DNA from: Amia ocellicauda
Taxonomy: Eukaryota; Chordata; Actinopteri; Amiiformes; Amiidae
Length of the DNA: 64,000 nucleotides
Assembly (NCBI RefSeq): GCF_036373705.1
Contig: NC_089851.1
Location: forward strand, 59,627,350-59,691,349
Direction of reading: 5' to 3'
Both the position numbers and the translations under genes were made by a program. Shown here one piece after another: positions 33,905 to 45,489 of the stretch (within the stretch, counting starts at the first letter, position 1; each line of letters starts with the position of its first letter). The notes under the pieces were generated by a model. It saw only the letters and a list, made by a program, of their open reading frames with translations, was not told the origin of the DNA and did not search any database.

Positions 33905-36765
33905 TTCAGTTTCTGGAAGTAATAATCTCACGAGAAGGCGCGTCTTTTTCAGTTACAAAACTGTGGACCAGGGTCATCATAATGATTTTGTTGTTACAAT
34001 GGTTCAGAGTGATCCCCTTAACTTTCATACATGTCTTACCAGCAGCTGTTCTGTATGCGTAAGTCTTTGGAACCCTGAAACAAACTCCACTATGTGGTCC
34101 TGAGGATCTAGCTCGCTCGTTAACTCCCCAAAGTAGTCCCCGAGGGGCGGGACCCAATCCCCCGGCCTGGTGACAAAGATCACAGAGTCAGTATCGTGAT
34201 AGAGCGTGCGCTCCTGTAGTTGGTCCATTAAGTTGTACAGTTCAAGCTGGGCGTAAGCCGTGGAAAAAATTGCAATAAACACATTAACGTTACCCTGGCG
34301 GGTGGGGAAATCTTTTGGGGTCCGCCATTGCACCTGGGCCACTCGGTCATTTATGAATTAGAAAGTGGGATACATCGTGTTCTTTGGAAAACATGAATTC
34401 TATAAACTGTTCGGGGTTTTTAATCAAGGTTGTATTTAGACGATTGTTTCCACACATGTTCTACACAGAGGTAACATCAATTTTCCCGAGCACCTGTAAG
34501 GCAACACGGGCAAGAATAGACCTCGGGGCGGGTATACGGTGAATTTGATCAAGCCAAAGTAATGACTGATGTCGAGAAAGTCGCGATAAATAATGTTTGG
34601 ATGTCCCAAGGGATACTTTTTGGTTTTGTTGACAAATGGGTACAAGCTAGTGAAGTCATAGTAATCTACTCTCTCCCCTGACTTTACCTCATAATGTAAA
34701 CAGATGGCGTTGGTCCAACCCCCAAATAATGCCTCCCGGGGTTGGAGACGTTCTGGAAAGTCAAAGGTTTCCATGAAGACCCACACCCCCTCATCCTGCT
34801 GCTTCAGGGTGGTCCACTAGTGTTCCCAAATCACCACCACGTTCAAACCATAGGTGTTTTTTTAATGTTTCAATTCGTTGCTGAAAATTATAGTGCACAT
34901 CACCACAGAGTTTTTGAGTTACAGGATTAAAGGTGTTTGGATCAAAACATTGCGGACACCCGTGGAAAATACAACCGGCAAACTCGTAAGCGGTACGCAC
35001 CCCAGCCACCTGGGGTAGTGGTAGGGACCCATTTTGACTTCCCCGCGGTTTAAAGCGTGACTGATCATGATGTCATCCCGGGTAGTCAGGTATTCCAACC
35101 ACTGTGACAGAACCAACCTTTCTTCTGAGACGCGAAACCCAGAGCTTTAGGCAAAGCACTCAATTTCATGGGTAGGAAATTCAGCGAATCTATGTACCTT
35201 TGGTTGAAAGTTTCATCGGTGAAACACATTATCTTGCTCCCCTGAGCAATAATTTTAGGGGTCACCACGTTCTCCACCAGATACTTCATCAAAAGGTAAG
35301 AATCATAACCCTTAGCATTGTGTGCAATAAACGTGTAATTGAGGTATTTCAGACTACGGTATTTTATAAAGAAAGCACTGACACAATCCTCACCGCTGGC
35401 CGACCACTCGCGATCCATCATGTCTATACAGTGTATATAATTAGCCACATGGATCCCTTTTTCCTGGCAACATTCAAAATCAAAAAAGACATACAGTTTA
35501 TGCAGTGGCTCCTTTTTAACAGACTGAATAAAACATTGGTGTTCGGCTTCTAGGGTCAGGTCGGCCTTACACAGCCGACACCGCTGTTTCGAACATTTGT
35601 GGGTCTTGCCCTTATGAAACCGGTATTGGAAACGACATTTGGGGCAATATTTTGTTTGATCACAGGCGCTCAGTTCAACACCCTCGCTGTTAACCCTCGG
35701 CACCTTATGCTCAGAAAAACAGAACGCTGAGAGACAGATCCATAAACAATCTTTACAGCGGATGGTGGGGGACAACCCCTTACGACACTGGGGGCTGAAA
35801 CAAACATTGCAGTAACCGGCGCATCGGTGTTTAAGCTTATCGTTGAATGCCGCATAACAGAAGGGGCAAACGTACGAACAACCCAAAAAAGCCGTCAAAC
35901 TCTTTATTCCAATGTAATGACTATCATTAAGGAAGAGAAACAGCGTCTGTTCGTGGGGGTCAGAATGCATCTGAAATTTCACAAACACGTCATTTATCAC
36001 ACACACCACAATTTTTAAAGACAATTTCTCCTCAAACTTGAAGATGTCTGAAAAGGCAACAGATTTTGTTGTCCCCATCGGAGCTCACCACTAACTGTCT
36101 GATCTTAATCCGGATTATGTCATTCTTCAAACATTTTGACAACTGTCTTCTACAAGCCCCTCCCTCACGGTCACGCACCACATTTAGAACCAGGGTCAAA
36201 CTTTCATCGGCTAAGATGGATGCGTTACTCTGTAACAAGGCATTACAGACAGGTTGCTAAACAAATCATCACCCCTCAGTTCTAACAGGACAACATCTCG
36301 AGGTCTAACCCTACCGTACCGATAATGTGATGAAAGATAATTTAGTTCTTACGTAGTCTGTAGATCTCTCGTATAGGTACGGTAGCTTCTCTCAGTATCT
36401 CGATAACATTGATCCTTTCGGCAACCTCTGTGTAATTAATTCAAAACATTAACAAACATTATATAACAGCTAACTTAAAGCACAAACACAGCAACGTACA
36501 CACACACACACACACACAACATAGTTCCTATATAAACAATTAAAGCTTACCTTCGTTAATCACAGAGGCGTTCCAAATTATGGCCTCCGCGTTGGGTATT
36601 AAAGATTGTTGACTGTCTGTAAAATAAAGTTACAGTTCTTAAAACAGAGGTTATAGCCTTAATTACAAAACATGTGTATAACACATCCCGTAACAATGAA
36701 TGGAATCTGAAGACTTACCGAAAAATTCGTTCAAGCCGAAGTCTGTGATGCCGTTTCCGGCCATT
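33905..36765 (-). pseudogene. Protein-primed DNA polymerase B (fossil)
   Basis: A family B polymerase that copies the element. The minus strand shows Exo I (VFFDFECC), Exo II (FIAHNAKGYDSYLLMKYL), Pol A (VDYYDFTSLYPFVN) and Pol C (LYHDTDSVIFV), and a Cys-rich region ahead of the exonuclease (CPFCYAAF, CRKG, CKDC). The first Met is at about 36765 (MAGNGITDFGLNEFF), and short open segments at its 5' end are bounded by splice-like GT/AG sites. A CATAAATA box about 90 bases upstream could be its promoter. Several breaks. Confidence 0.8.
36496..36519. repeat. (AC)n microsatellite
   Basis: About 12 AC copies in a probable intron near the 5' end of the polymerase gene. Confidence 0.95.
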
Positions 36766-36849
36766 GTAGTTCTTCAGTAGCAGAGGTCTTCACTTCACTT
36801 CACTCGGGAGGTGCGGATGATGCATCAAGACGGAGACCTCACCACATAT

Positions 36850-37248
36850 TTATGCCTATGAATCTGCGGTGGGGGTCAATTTTCTGGGGCACCCCCAGTC
36901 TGCGGGAACCCAAGCAGGAAAAAACAGTCCTGTTTCTTCATAAACAAGAAGACACAGTCAAGTCTATGGTAACCCTAAGAAACCTTTGTTTCTTTACAAG
37001 CAAGAAAACATTTCCTGCCTCAAGTACTTGATGTAAGGCAAGCAACATTGTTTAATTAAAATATAGATCGCGTTACCTGATCGTCAGGGGGCCAGGCGAG
37101 CAGACAAGTGAAAACAAAGCACCGCAGTAGGGATTTTAAAAGGCTCCCTTACCTTATTATTCTGCTGGTGCGGCTTTGCTGGTCACTGGTCTGGCAACTC
37201 CGGTCCTCTCCGTCAGGGTTAGCGATCCCGATCCTCGTCGCCAGATAA
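36850..37248 (-). other. Retroviral leader and possible primer-binding site
   Basis: Read on the minus strand, five bases after the LTR comes TGGCGACGAGGATCGGG, which begins with the TGG expected of a primer-binding site. I could not match it to a specific tRNA. About 75 bases further is AAGGTAAGGG, a good splice donor, as retroviral leaders carry. The Polinton end must lie somewhere between here and 36850, unresolved. Confidence 0.5.
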
Positions 37249-37677
37249 TGTGGAAGAACAATCATCTTCAAATCAGGTTGGAACGTTAGTTGCAATGCCT
37301 TTAATACACGCAGCGTGGAGAGGAACAGTGAATCAAGAAGATCCCAAAGTTGCTCTGCCTTCATTTTAACAGTCAGAGCTTTTATACACAAAAATCAAAG
37401 AGCTGGTTATAATCAGAAAGTCATTACTATGTTATCTTAAAAGTTAGCTAAGCAGAACATATATCATTATAGGACAGAGTTCATAGATCAACACATGGAT
37501 TAGGGAGCAGGAACTTAAATCATACTGTTCGACATTGTCTGCAAGATTCTCATCATAAATAACAAACAGAAATCAAGCTACCTTCTGGCCTGACCTTCTA
37601 GCTTGACCATATCTTTCTTAAGTATACAAGAGAGATTAACAGGTATTAGAGAAATAATTTCTAACTTTCCTTCCACA
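37249..37677 (-). repeat. 5' LTR of the provirus
   Basis: 429 bp, ends TGTGGAAG and CTTCCACA. It pairs with 20551-20949 and is followed by the target duplication GTAG at 37678-37681. Confidence 0.9.
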
Positions 37678-37681
37678 GTAG

Positions 37682-38330
37682 ATAAAGCAAGCAGGGGAGG
37701 GCTGGCCTGAGTGACAGTATAGTAGCCTATAGCCAATGGAAAGGACGTTACTGTCTGTCATCATCCCTAGAGATATTTTTTTACCCAACCACAGACCATG
37801 GCTCTATGAATATCTAGCCAATCCAATTAAATACTTTTAATGATGTGCAGAAACCCAGAGAAGGGAGTAGCAGTGAAGAGGAAGACGAGTATGAAGAGCA
37901 ATGCGTCACCTTATAACACCCCTTCTCATGTGTTAGTGTTTATACAGATCCCCATCAGCTGCCATGTTATTGCATATGTGATTGATTAATTTGAAGAAGA
38001 TGCTCCCGCACACTGTCTCTACTAGGAAGTGTTATAATTCAATAGACTGCAATGTTTTGATCAAAGATCTTATAACACTTGCAAGTAGAAACTGTGTGGG
38101 AGCATGTTTTTTCTATCCAGATCCTTTTCCCTCATACACACCTGTCTAGTCTATACAGGTGTGCAATTAGCTTTTGTTATGGTGATTGATTAATTACCCG
38201 AATAAATGCCACGTTTTAACATGTTCACCACACATTTACGCACCCTCATGTATTTCTGGTGATGTTTGCCTTTGGCTGGTAAAAATACCAAGTGGCTGGT
38301 AAGTTTTTTCCTTCTACCAGACACCGTGGT
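37682..38330. other. Intergenic, no gene seen
   Basis: Unique AT-rich sequence between the provirus and the decayed Tc1 element. Nothing recognised. Confidence 0.5.
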
Positions 38331-38567
38331 TAGTGGCCAAAAAAAGGTTTATTTTATCCCCTAATCAGTCCTGTGTTCCAATGGCACGTTGTGTTTGCTA
38401 ATCAAGTTTATCATTTTAAAAGGCTAACTGATCATTAGAAAACCCTTTTGCAATTGTTAGCACGGCTGAAAACTGTTGTGCTGATTAAATAAGCAATTAA
38501 ACTGGCCTTCTTTAGACTAGTTGAGTATCTGGAGCATAAGCAATTGTGGGTTCAATTACAGGCTCAA

Positions 38568-40062
38568 AATGGCCAGAAACAGAGAACTTTCTTCTGAAAC
38601 TCGTCAGTCTATTCTTGTTCTGAGAAATGAAGGCTATTCCATCAGAGAAATTGCCAAGATACTGAAGTACAACTTCGTACAATGCTGTGTACTACTCCCT
38701 TCACAGAACAGTGCAAACTGGCTCTAACCAGAATAGAAAGAGGAGTGGGAGGCCCTGGTGCACAACTGAGCAATAGGACAAATACATTAGAGTGTCTAGT
38801 TTGCTAAATGGACGCCTCACAGTTCCCCAACTGGCAGCTTCATTAAATAGTACCCGCAAAACACCAGTCTCACCGTCAACAGTGAAGAGGTGACTCTGGG
38901 GTGCTGGTCTTAGACTGGAGAATAAAAATAAAAATTTAAGAACACAGACACTGGACAGAGGCAGATTGGAAAAAAGTGTTATGGACAGATGAATCTAAGT
39001 TTGAGGTGTTCGGATCACAAAGAAGAACACTCGTGAGATGCAGAGCAAATGAAAAGATGCTGGAGGAGTGCTTGATGCCATCTGTCAAGCATGGTGGAGG
39101 CAATGTGATGCTCTGGGGGTGCTTTGGTGGTGGTAAAGTGGGAGATTTTCACAGGGTGAAGTAGGGATGCACCGATAAGAAAATTATTGGCCGATAACGA
39201 TAGCCGATGTTCATATAACATAATCGGCCGATGCCGATACCGATGTTATGACATTTCTGTAACTTTCTACCCTGTCATAAATTAAATAAAAATGTTGTTT
39301 CTGATAAGGCTTCTAATTTCAGCTCATTTTAATTATACAAGTTATTCTTCCATATATTTGAATAAGAAAAGACTTATACCCCATTCAGACATAGGATAAA
39401 AGGCCACCAATTTGACATATGGTGTATTTTTTAGAAATGAAAGGTACGCAAAGGGAGACCCGTCTTCAAAGCCGATACATTTCTTTCCTGCATCAGAGGT
39501 AGTCTATTTTACCTCGGATTTGTATGAATGGGGTACAAGCATTGGTGGTACAAGTAATCGCCATTTTGAAGTAGTCTGCCGATACCGATTATTACATTTT
39601 TGGCCTGTAACCTGTCAATACCGATTGCTGGCCGATTAATTGGTGCATCCCTAGGGTAAAGGTATCTTGAAGAAGGAAGGCCATCACTCTATTTTGCAAC
39701 GCAATGCCATACCCTGTTCCAGTTTCCTCCTGCAACAGGACAATGACCCAAAAGTACAGCTCCAAACTATGCAAGAACTATTTAGGGAAGAAGCAGTCAG
39801 CTGGTATTCTGTCTATAATGGAGTGGCCAGCACAGTCACTGGATCGCAACCCTACTGAGCGGTTGTGGGAGCAGCTTGACCGTATGGTACGTCAATCCAA
39901 CTTGTGGGAGGTGCTTCAGGAAGCATGGGGTGAAATCTCTTCAGATTACCTCAACAAATTGACAAGTAGAATGACAAAGGTCTGCAAGGCTGTAATTGCT
40001 GCAAATGGAGGATTATTTGATGAAAGCAAAGTTTTCATGGAAAACAATGACATTTCTAAGTG
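38568..40062 (+). pseudogene. Tc1 transposase remnant
   Basis: Pieces in order: helix-turn-helix start (MARNRELSSETRQSILVL, then IREIAKILK), catalytic part (VLWTDESKFEVFG with the first Asp, HGGGNVMLWGCFGGG), then after the inserted MITE LQQDNDPK (second Asp) and WPAQSLDRNPTERLW. There are several frameshifts, an internal loss between about 38900 and 38940, and substitutions in the usually constant SPDLNPIE motif (SLDRNPTE). It cannot work. Confidence 0.8.
39162..39653. mobile_element. hAT-like MITE nested in the Tc1 element
   Basis: 492 bp with inverted ends TAGGGATGCACCGAT and ATTGGTGCATCCCTA, flanked by the 8-bp near-duplication GGGTGAAG / GGGTAAAG (39154-39161, 39654-39661). Subterminal GGCCGATA / GCCGATAC motifs repeat several times at both ends. 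The 8-bp duplication fits the hAT superfamily. There is no transposase. Confidence 0.85.
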
Positions 40063-40090
40063 ACCCCAAACTTTTGAATGGTCGTGTACA

Positions 40091-40918
40091 TTCACAGTGG
40101 TACCATGGTAATGACATAGGCCCCTTCCCCATTGGGCAGAATCCTCGATTTGAAAGATAAGTGGGGTTTGAAGATCAAGCACGCAAGAAGTATACAGAGA
40201 AAACCCCTTACATGGTCAAATAAAATAATGTTCTCATTTGTATCAATTATTAAGCAGGTCAAGAAAAAAAATACATAATAGTTATACATCAATTTCAAGG
40301 ACGAAAACTGTAGATTACAACAAATCTATGACCTTGTAAAGCACATATAGGGACATCAATGCATGCATCATGAAAGCCTGATTCTAGAGATGATTAAATT
40401 GAGAAACAAGCACTAGAACATCATTGCTGAATGATTTTAAATGCAATAGAATCTAAGGAATGCTGAATGCCACCAAGAAGGCAGGTCCTTGCATCCAAAT
40501 ATTCCACCTAAATACTGGGTGAATATCCATAGAAGCATAATGTTAATGTAGAATATTGTATTTCCCCTAGGCTACAAAGAAATACAAAGTCCCACACTGC
40601 TTCGAGAGAAAAAACAAGAGAAACAGAGAACATACTTTACAGTCTGTTACCACTCAAACCCGGGGGCTTAGCTGTTGTAGTGCTATGCATTAACAGTGTA
40701 TTTTCTCTGTCTATGGTAGAATATTGAGTACATCTCATATGTATTTGTCAGTATATAAGATGGTCAAAATATTGAGGCTCCTGAAAATCGAATTTAAATC
40801 CTTTTAAGTAGAAATATTACTTAAACCATTAATTTATGGCTCTAGATAACACGGCAAATGCCGACTTTTCGGCATCACATGTAGTTGTCCGGCAGATGAA
40901 AATATCAACGGCCAATAT
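40091..40918. other. Intergenic, no gene seen
   Basis: Unique AT-rich sequence. Nothing recognised. Confidence 0.5.
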
Positions 40919-41796
40919 GTCCGGAGGGAGGGAGGGATGGATGGATGGATGGATGGATAGATGGGTTTTAAAGTGAACTTTATTCCATAAAATACAGGAT
41001 ACAAATACACAGTATACTCCTGTCCACCAAACCACAAAACCTGCAAGCTCCCCAACCCACAAAAGACAGATAGAAAGATACAAAAACTAACACAAACGGA
41101 CAAGAAACTGACAGACAGAAAACAACAGATTGGTACCGACAAACAAGGATAGTTACAAATAGATAGAAACAAAAAGGTTCTAAAGGAAACACACAAGAAA
41201 TTATGAAAAACATTGAAACCCAATAACAGTAAATAACATACTCCCCCCTATGCTATAGACAATTCAACAAAAGAAACAAAACTAACAAGCAGTTCATTCC
41301 ATGTCAAATTTGGCACTCATTTGGTTGTTGCATAAAAATGAAAAACAACATGCCAGGAATCCAGGAAATAAATAAATAAATAAATAACAGTATACTCCCG
41401 AATCACCATTCACAAAACCTAGCAAAAAAGAAAACAAACCCTCCCATCCCCCACTCCCCCCACATTCCTCCAACTTACAAAGTCATCTGCAGGACACCGT
41501 TCACAACCTCACACAACACTCCCCCCACCCCCCACACCAACAGGAACATGTCCAGTCGGTGGACCAGATTATAATAGGTGAACTCCAGTCTCACCCTGGA
41601 TGTCACCTGCACTCTAAACAGCAGCCCTGCATCCCCAGTGAGAACCCCTCTCTCCCTATTCTTCCTACTTTTGAGGATGGCCAGCTTGGCCTGGCCCAAA
41701 AGGAAGTTCGCCAGTTGTACTGTGCGAGTCCTGTTCTTGCAATGCTGTACCCTGAAAATAAACACTGTCAGAGAACAGGACACCCAGCCCAGCAAA

Positions 41797-44700
41797 CTAC
41801 CCCTTCAGGACGACAAACAGAGGCCGCAGCCAAGAGCAATGTAAAAAGCAGTTGAACACTGTTTCCCTATGCTGGCAGTATACACACAGGTCAGACACGC
41901 CTGGCAAAATGACACATAAAAAAGCGTTAGTAACAACAATGCTGTGCAGAACTCTCCACTGCAGGTCCCCCACTCTCTTCTGCATCGGTGGTCTATAGAG
42001 ACCACACCAAGCAGGAGTGATAGAAGGCACTACACCTAACTGTGCACGCCAGTGAGTGTCAGGCAGGTTCCGAAGGTCAGGGTAGTGCCGAATTTTGATG
42101 CATAAAAAATAAAGTGCTTTTTTGTCTAATCCCTGAAATTGGATGTCATAGTTTTCCTTAAACTGCAGCAGCTTCCATGGTGTATCCAGACACTGCACCA
42201 CTGCTGGTGTGATCAGAAAAGACACCACTGGGGGCTCAGGCTGCAGGTCCACTGCCCCGAGAAAAAATCCCTCAGCAGCAACAAAGCCTCTCTGGAAAAA
42301 GCTGAGTGCAACTGTTCTAAAAACACACCAATAACTCGTTGAGACCACACCCCTAACACAGCAGCTAGGACATCAGGGGTCTTCCACCTGCGCTGGTCCA
42401 TATCAATAAAGTGAGCGACTTTAAAACACCCCTTAGCCACCAACAGAGAAGTAAAACTCTCGGACTTTAAAAGTGAACACTTCAGGGACCGATTACAAAC
42501 CAGGGGCTGTTCCAAAAGACCCCTCAACCCCAAAGACCCAAAATCAGAGCGTACCTGAAACATCTGTAATGCAGTAACAAGTCGCTGGTAAAACACAGGT
42601 AAAACCGAGAGATTAAGCTTTTCAGTCTCCAATAAAAACAGTTGCCTATCGCAGTGCAAACCCCCTACTCTGTGCAAAAACGCAAATGCCAGATCCCTCC
42701 AAGGGTGAGGCTCAGAGCAAAAAAGTAGCCTCTGGAGAGACTGGAGTCTGAAAGCCACCACCTTACTACAGACATCCATCAACCCTTGCCCCCCTTCCTG
42801 CACAGGCAAAAACAGCACACTCTGCTTGATCCAGTGCATGCCATCCCAAAAAAACTGCAGCAAAATCTTCTGAATGGCCTTCAGAAGTAAACCTGGGGGA
42901 TCCACACACCGAAGTCTGTGCCGAAGATGTGACCAAATTATTAATTACCAGCACTCTACCCTTAAGGACAATTTAGTCACCAGCCAGCGCCAGCTCTGCA
43001 GCCTGCCCTGTACACGTTCCAGCACCCCATCCCAATTTTCTGTAGCCCCTCCGCCCTCCCCCAGCCACACCCCTAAAAAACTGAAAGCCCGCCTGTTTCA
43101 CTGCAGCCCTGCCGGTAAAGCTGGGGGGCTTCCACCTCCCCAGTCCCCCATCAGAAAGGCATTGCACTTAAGCCAGTTAATTTTGGCAGAGGTCACTCTC
43201 TCAAAACACTCCTGGCAATCACCTAGCACCCTGACATCAGCATCATTAGTGATAAGCACCGAGATGTCATCAGCATAGGCCACCACTCTCACAGGATTCA
43301 TGGGCACATCAGGAATAGAGAGGCCAGTCAGTAAGAGCGGAGTCTGTGAATGAGGGGCTCTACAGACATTGAGTACAGCATTCCAGACAGGGGACAGCCT
43401 TGACGGATTCCCCTCTGGATCGGAAAGTGAGAGCTAAGCACACCACACACTGAAAACATTACGATAGAGGACTTCAATTTTCCCCACAAACCTGGGACCA
43501 AAGCCTAAAGCCCTAAAAACACTAAAAAGGTAGGAATGATCAACTCTATCAAAGGCCTTCTCCTGATCTAAGGATATAAGACCAGCATTAAAACCGAAGA
43601 GACTGGAAGCGGCCAATATATCCCATACTAAAAAAATGCTATAAAAAATGGACCTATTGGGCACACAGTACATCTGATCCGGCTGCACCACAGAAACCAG
43701 CATTGTACGCAAGCGATTGGCCAAGGCTTTGGACAGAATCTTAGTCTGAGCATAGGAGACTGATTGGGCGCCAGTTTTTGATGTCAGAGATCTCCCCTTT
43801 CTTGGGGAGTAAAGTCAGCACCGCACGCCGACAGCTCAGAGGCAGTTCACAGTCCTGCACACACTCAGAAAAGACGGCACACAGATCTCCTCCTATCTGT
43901 GGCCATACAGTGCGATAAAACTCCACTGGTAGGCCGTCAATGCCTGGTGATTTCCCAGTGTGCAGTCCACTGAGGGCCTCGGAAAGTTCCAGCAGTGTCA
44001 GCTCCCCCTCAAGCTTCTGCCTCTCCACCTCAGGAACTACAGGCAGGTCCATGAGAAAACGGCGAGCCTCCACCGACTTGTCCACAGCCTCAGCTGTGAA
44101 CAGCTCTTTCTAGAACTGGACCGCCAGCCCACGAATCTCCCCAGGCTCCTGCAGCAGCTGGCCAGTTGCAGTCTGTAAACAGTGCATCATCTTACGCTGT
44201 GCCGTCTTCTTCTCCAAGGCAAAGAAATACTGCGTAGGTGCATCCATCTGCGACAAACTCAGAAACCGGGAGTGAACCAGCGCCCCCTGTACCTGCGTGC
44301 CCAACAGATCCGCTAACCCTTGCTTCTTCAAAGTCAGGTCTTCAAACAGCCTAGTGCTGAAATCAGACTCCAAGGCTCTGTGGAGCTCGGAAATATCAGC
44401 CTCCAGTTCTCTCATCGCTGTGCTTATCCTCCGTGTAATATTTTCAGTGTACTGCTGACAGAGCAGTTTTATCTGAATTTTGCCCATGTCCCACCACTCC
44501 CTCAGGGAAGGAAAGGTATGTTTTTGCCTCTGCCACCTTTCCCAAAAAAAGGCAAAGCATTTCAAAAGCTTAGTATCATGTAACAACTGAATGTTTAGAT
44601 GCCAATGAGAGGACTGAGCCCGTGCAGAAGGAAAAACCACTTCTACTGCCACTAAACTATGATCAGAAAACCCAGTAGGAGAGATTTTCGGTTAAATGAA

Positions 44701-45408
44701 GCTATTTAGTTGGTGTCTAAAAATATACAATCTATCCAGCCTGACCAAGGAGACCCTTCCTACAATGCATTTAGCCCACATATACTGCCTGTCAGTTGTA
44801 TGTGTCATTCGCCAAACGTCCACCACATCATAAGCTGTCAACACTGATTTCAGCTCTCTAACCGACCCGGGGTTGGGCTCCACAGTATTATCAAGCCTAC
44901 AGTTTTCAGTGCAGTTAAAATCACCACCCAATAAAAGAGTCAGCGGGCTCACACTGATCTAAAACACCAGGAAGACGTTTAAAAAGAGCAATCCTCTCGT
45001 TGCCGTCATTAGGTGCATAAATGTTAATTAAATTAAAAGTCGTATTACCAATCACCACTTTAACCATTAAGACGCGCCCCGGCACAATTTCAGTCACTGT
45101 AACTCTCTCAGGCTTAAAGTCCAGAGCAAATAAAATCGCAACTCCGGCCTCCCCCTCCCACTCTGTAGACCAGTCCGATTGATTCAAAGCATCAGTGTGC
45201 CGTCTCTTGCAGAAATGCTAGAGACAAGTTTCTGCACCAAATAATCAAACACTGTAGCTCTCTTCACGACATCTCGCCCCCCATTTATATTCAGTGTGCA
45301 AAATATCGGCGCACGCACTGAGGGAGGAAATGAAAACAAAGTGGAAACACAGACTATGACAAACCACAACACAGCGCCAGGGGAAAACAAACGAATGAGC
45401 TCATACAT
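41797..45408 (-). pseudogene. LINE ORF2: endonuclease and reverse transcriptase, broken
   Basis: Endonuclease parts: EGEAGVAILFALDF, LINIYAPND, LLLGGDFNCTEN, VRLDRLYIF. Reverse transcriptase parts: TGKSPGIDGLPVEFY, LPKKGEISDIKNWRPISLL, SLDQEKAFDRVDH, and the catalytic AYADDISV (about 43270). C-terminal finger: LCVYCQHRETVFNCFLHC. At least six changes of frame between 45400 and 41800 separate these pieces. The known role is nicking the target and copying the RNA into DNA there. Confidence 0.85.
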
Positions 45409-45489
45409 TGGTGCCTGTTTTAAGGGACATACGGACTTTAGCCATCCGGTTTTTCAGGCGATCACACTTTTTTTTCCATTCCCAGCCCT

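Larger units (their letters stand above)
26100..36850. mobile_element. Polinton (Maverick-type) fossil
   Basis: A self-synthesising virus-like DNA element. Plus strand, in order: two unassigned frames, integrase with chromodomain-like tail, minor capsid (penton) protein, pVI/X-like protein, major capsid protein, adenain-type protease. Minus strand, converging: one unassigned protein, a basic core protein, packaging ATPase, protein-primed DNA polymerase B. This set is the full usual Polinton gene kit. Roughly a dozen breaks are spread over the genes, so it is dead, yet most domains are still easy to read, which fits an age similar to or less than that of the surrounding provirus. The terminal repeats and target duplication were not found, so the ends given are approximate. 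Confidence 0.88.
20551..37677 (-). mobile_element. Endogenous retrovirus (fossil) with a Polinton inside
   Basis: Two LTRs face the same way and bound a 17.1-kb unit on the minus strand. The unit is flanked by the 4-bp duplication GTAG (20547-20550 and 37678-37681), so the outer ends are those of one provirus. Inside, reading the minus strand, come a leader, then a Polinton in place of gag and most of pol, then integrase and envelope remnants, a polypurine tract and the 3' LTR. The LTRs differ by roughly 13 substitutions in about 400 bases (near 3%), suggesting a moderately young insertion, on the order of millions to a few tens of millions of years depending on the host rate. The retroviral genes are broken in several places and gag, protease and reverse transcriptase are not found. 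Confidence 0.85.
38355..40090 (+). mobile_element. Decayed Tc1 element interrupted by a MITE
   Basis: A Tc1-type element of a family common in fish. The right end (GACCCCAAACTTTTGAATGG at about 40062-40081, then GTCGTGTAC) is present. The matching left inverted repeat is missing, so the left boundary is approximate. Transposase pieces follow the usual order, and the element is split by the insertion at 39162-39653. Confidence 0.8.

Noticed and set aside
24260-37110. Polinton terminal repeat from the shared CTTGTCTGCTC near 24.28 kb and (inverted) 37.1 kb
   Set aside because: Only 11 bases match and the flanking sequence does not. The right-hand site lies in the retroviral leader.
37225-37243. 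Assigning the primer-binding site to a particular tRNA
   Set aside because: TGGCGACGAGG does not match the 3' end of any tRNA I could recall with certainty.
40829-41223. Open frames at the LINE 3' end (SIHPSIHPS runs)
   Set aside because: Translated (CCAT)n repeat and 3' UTR.
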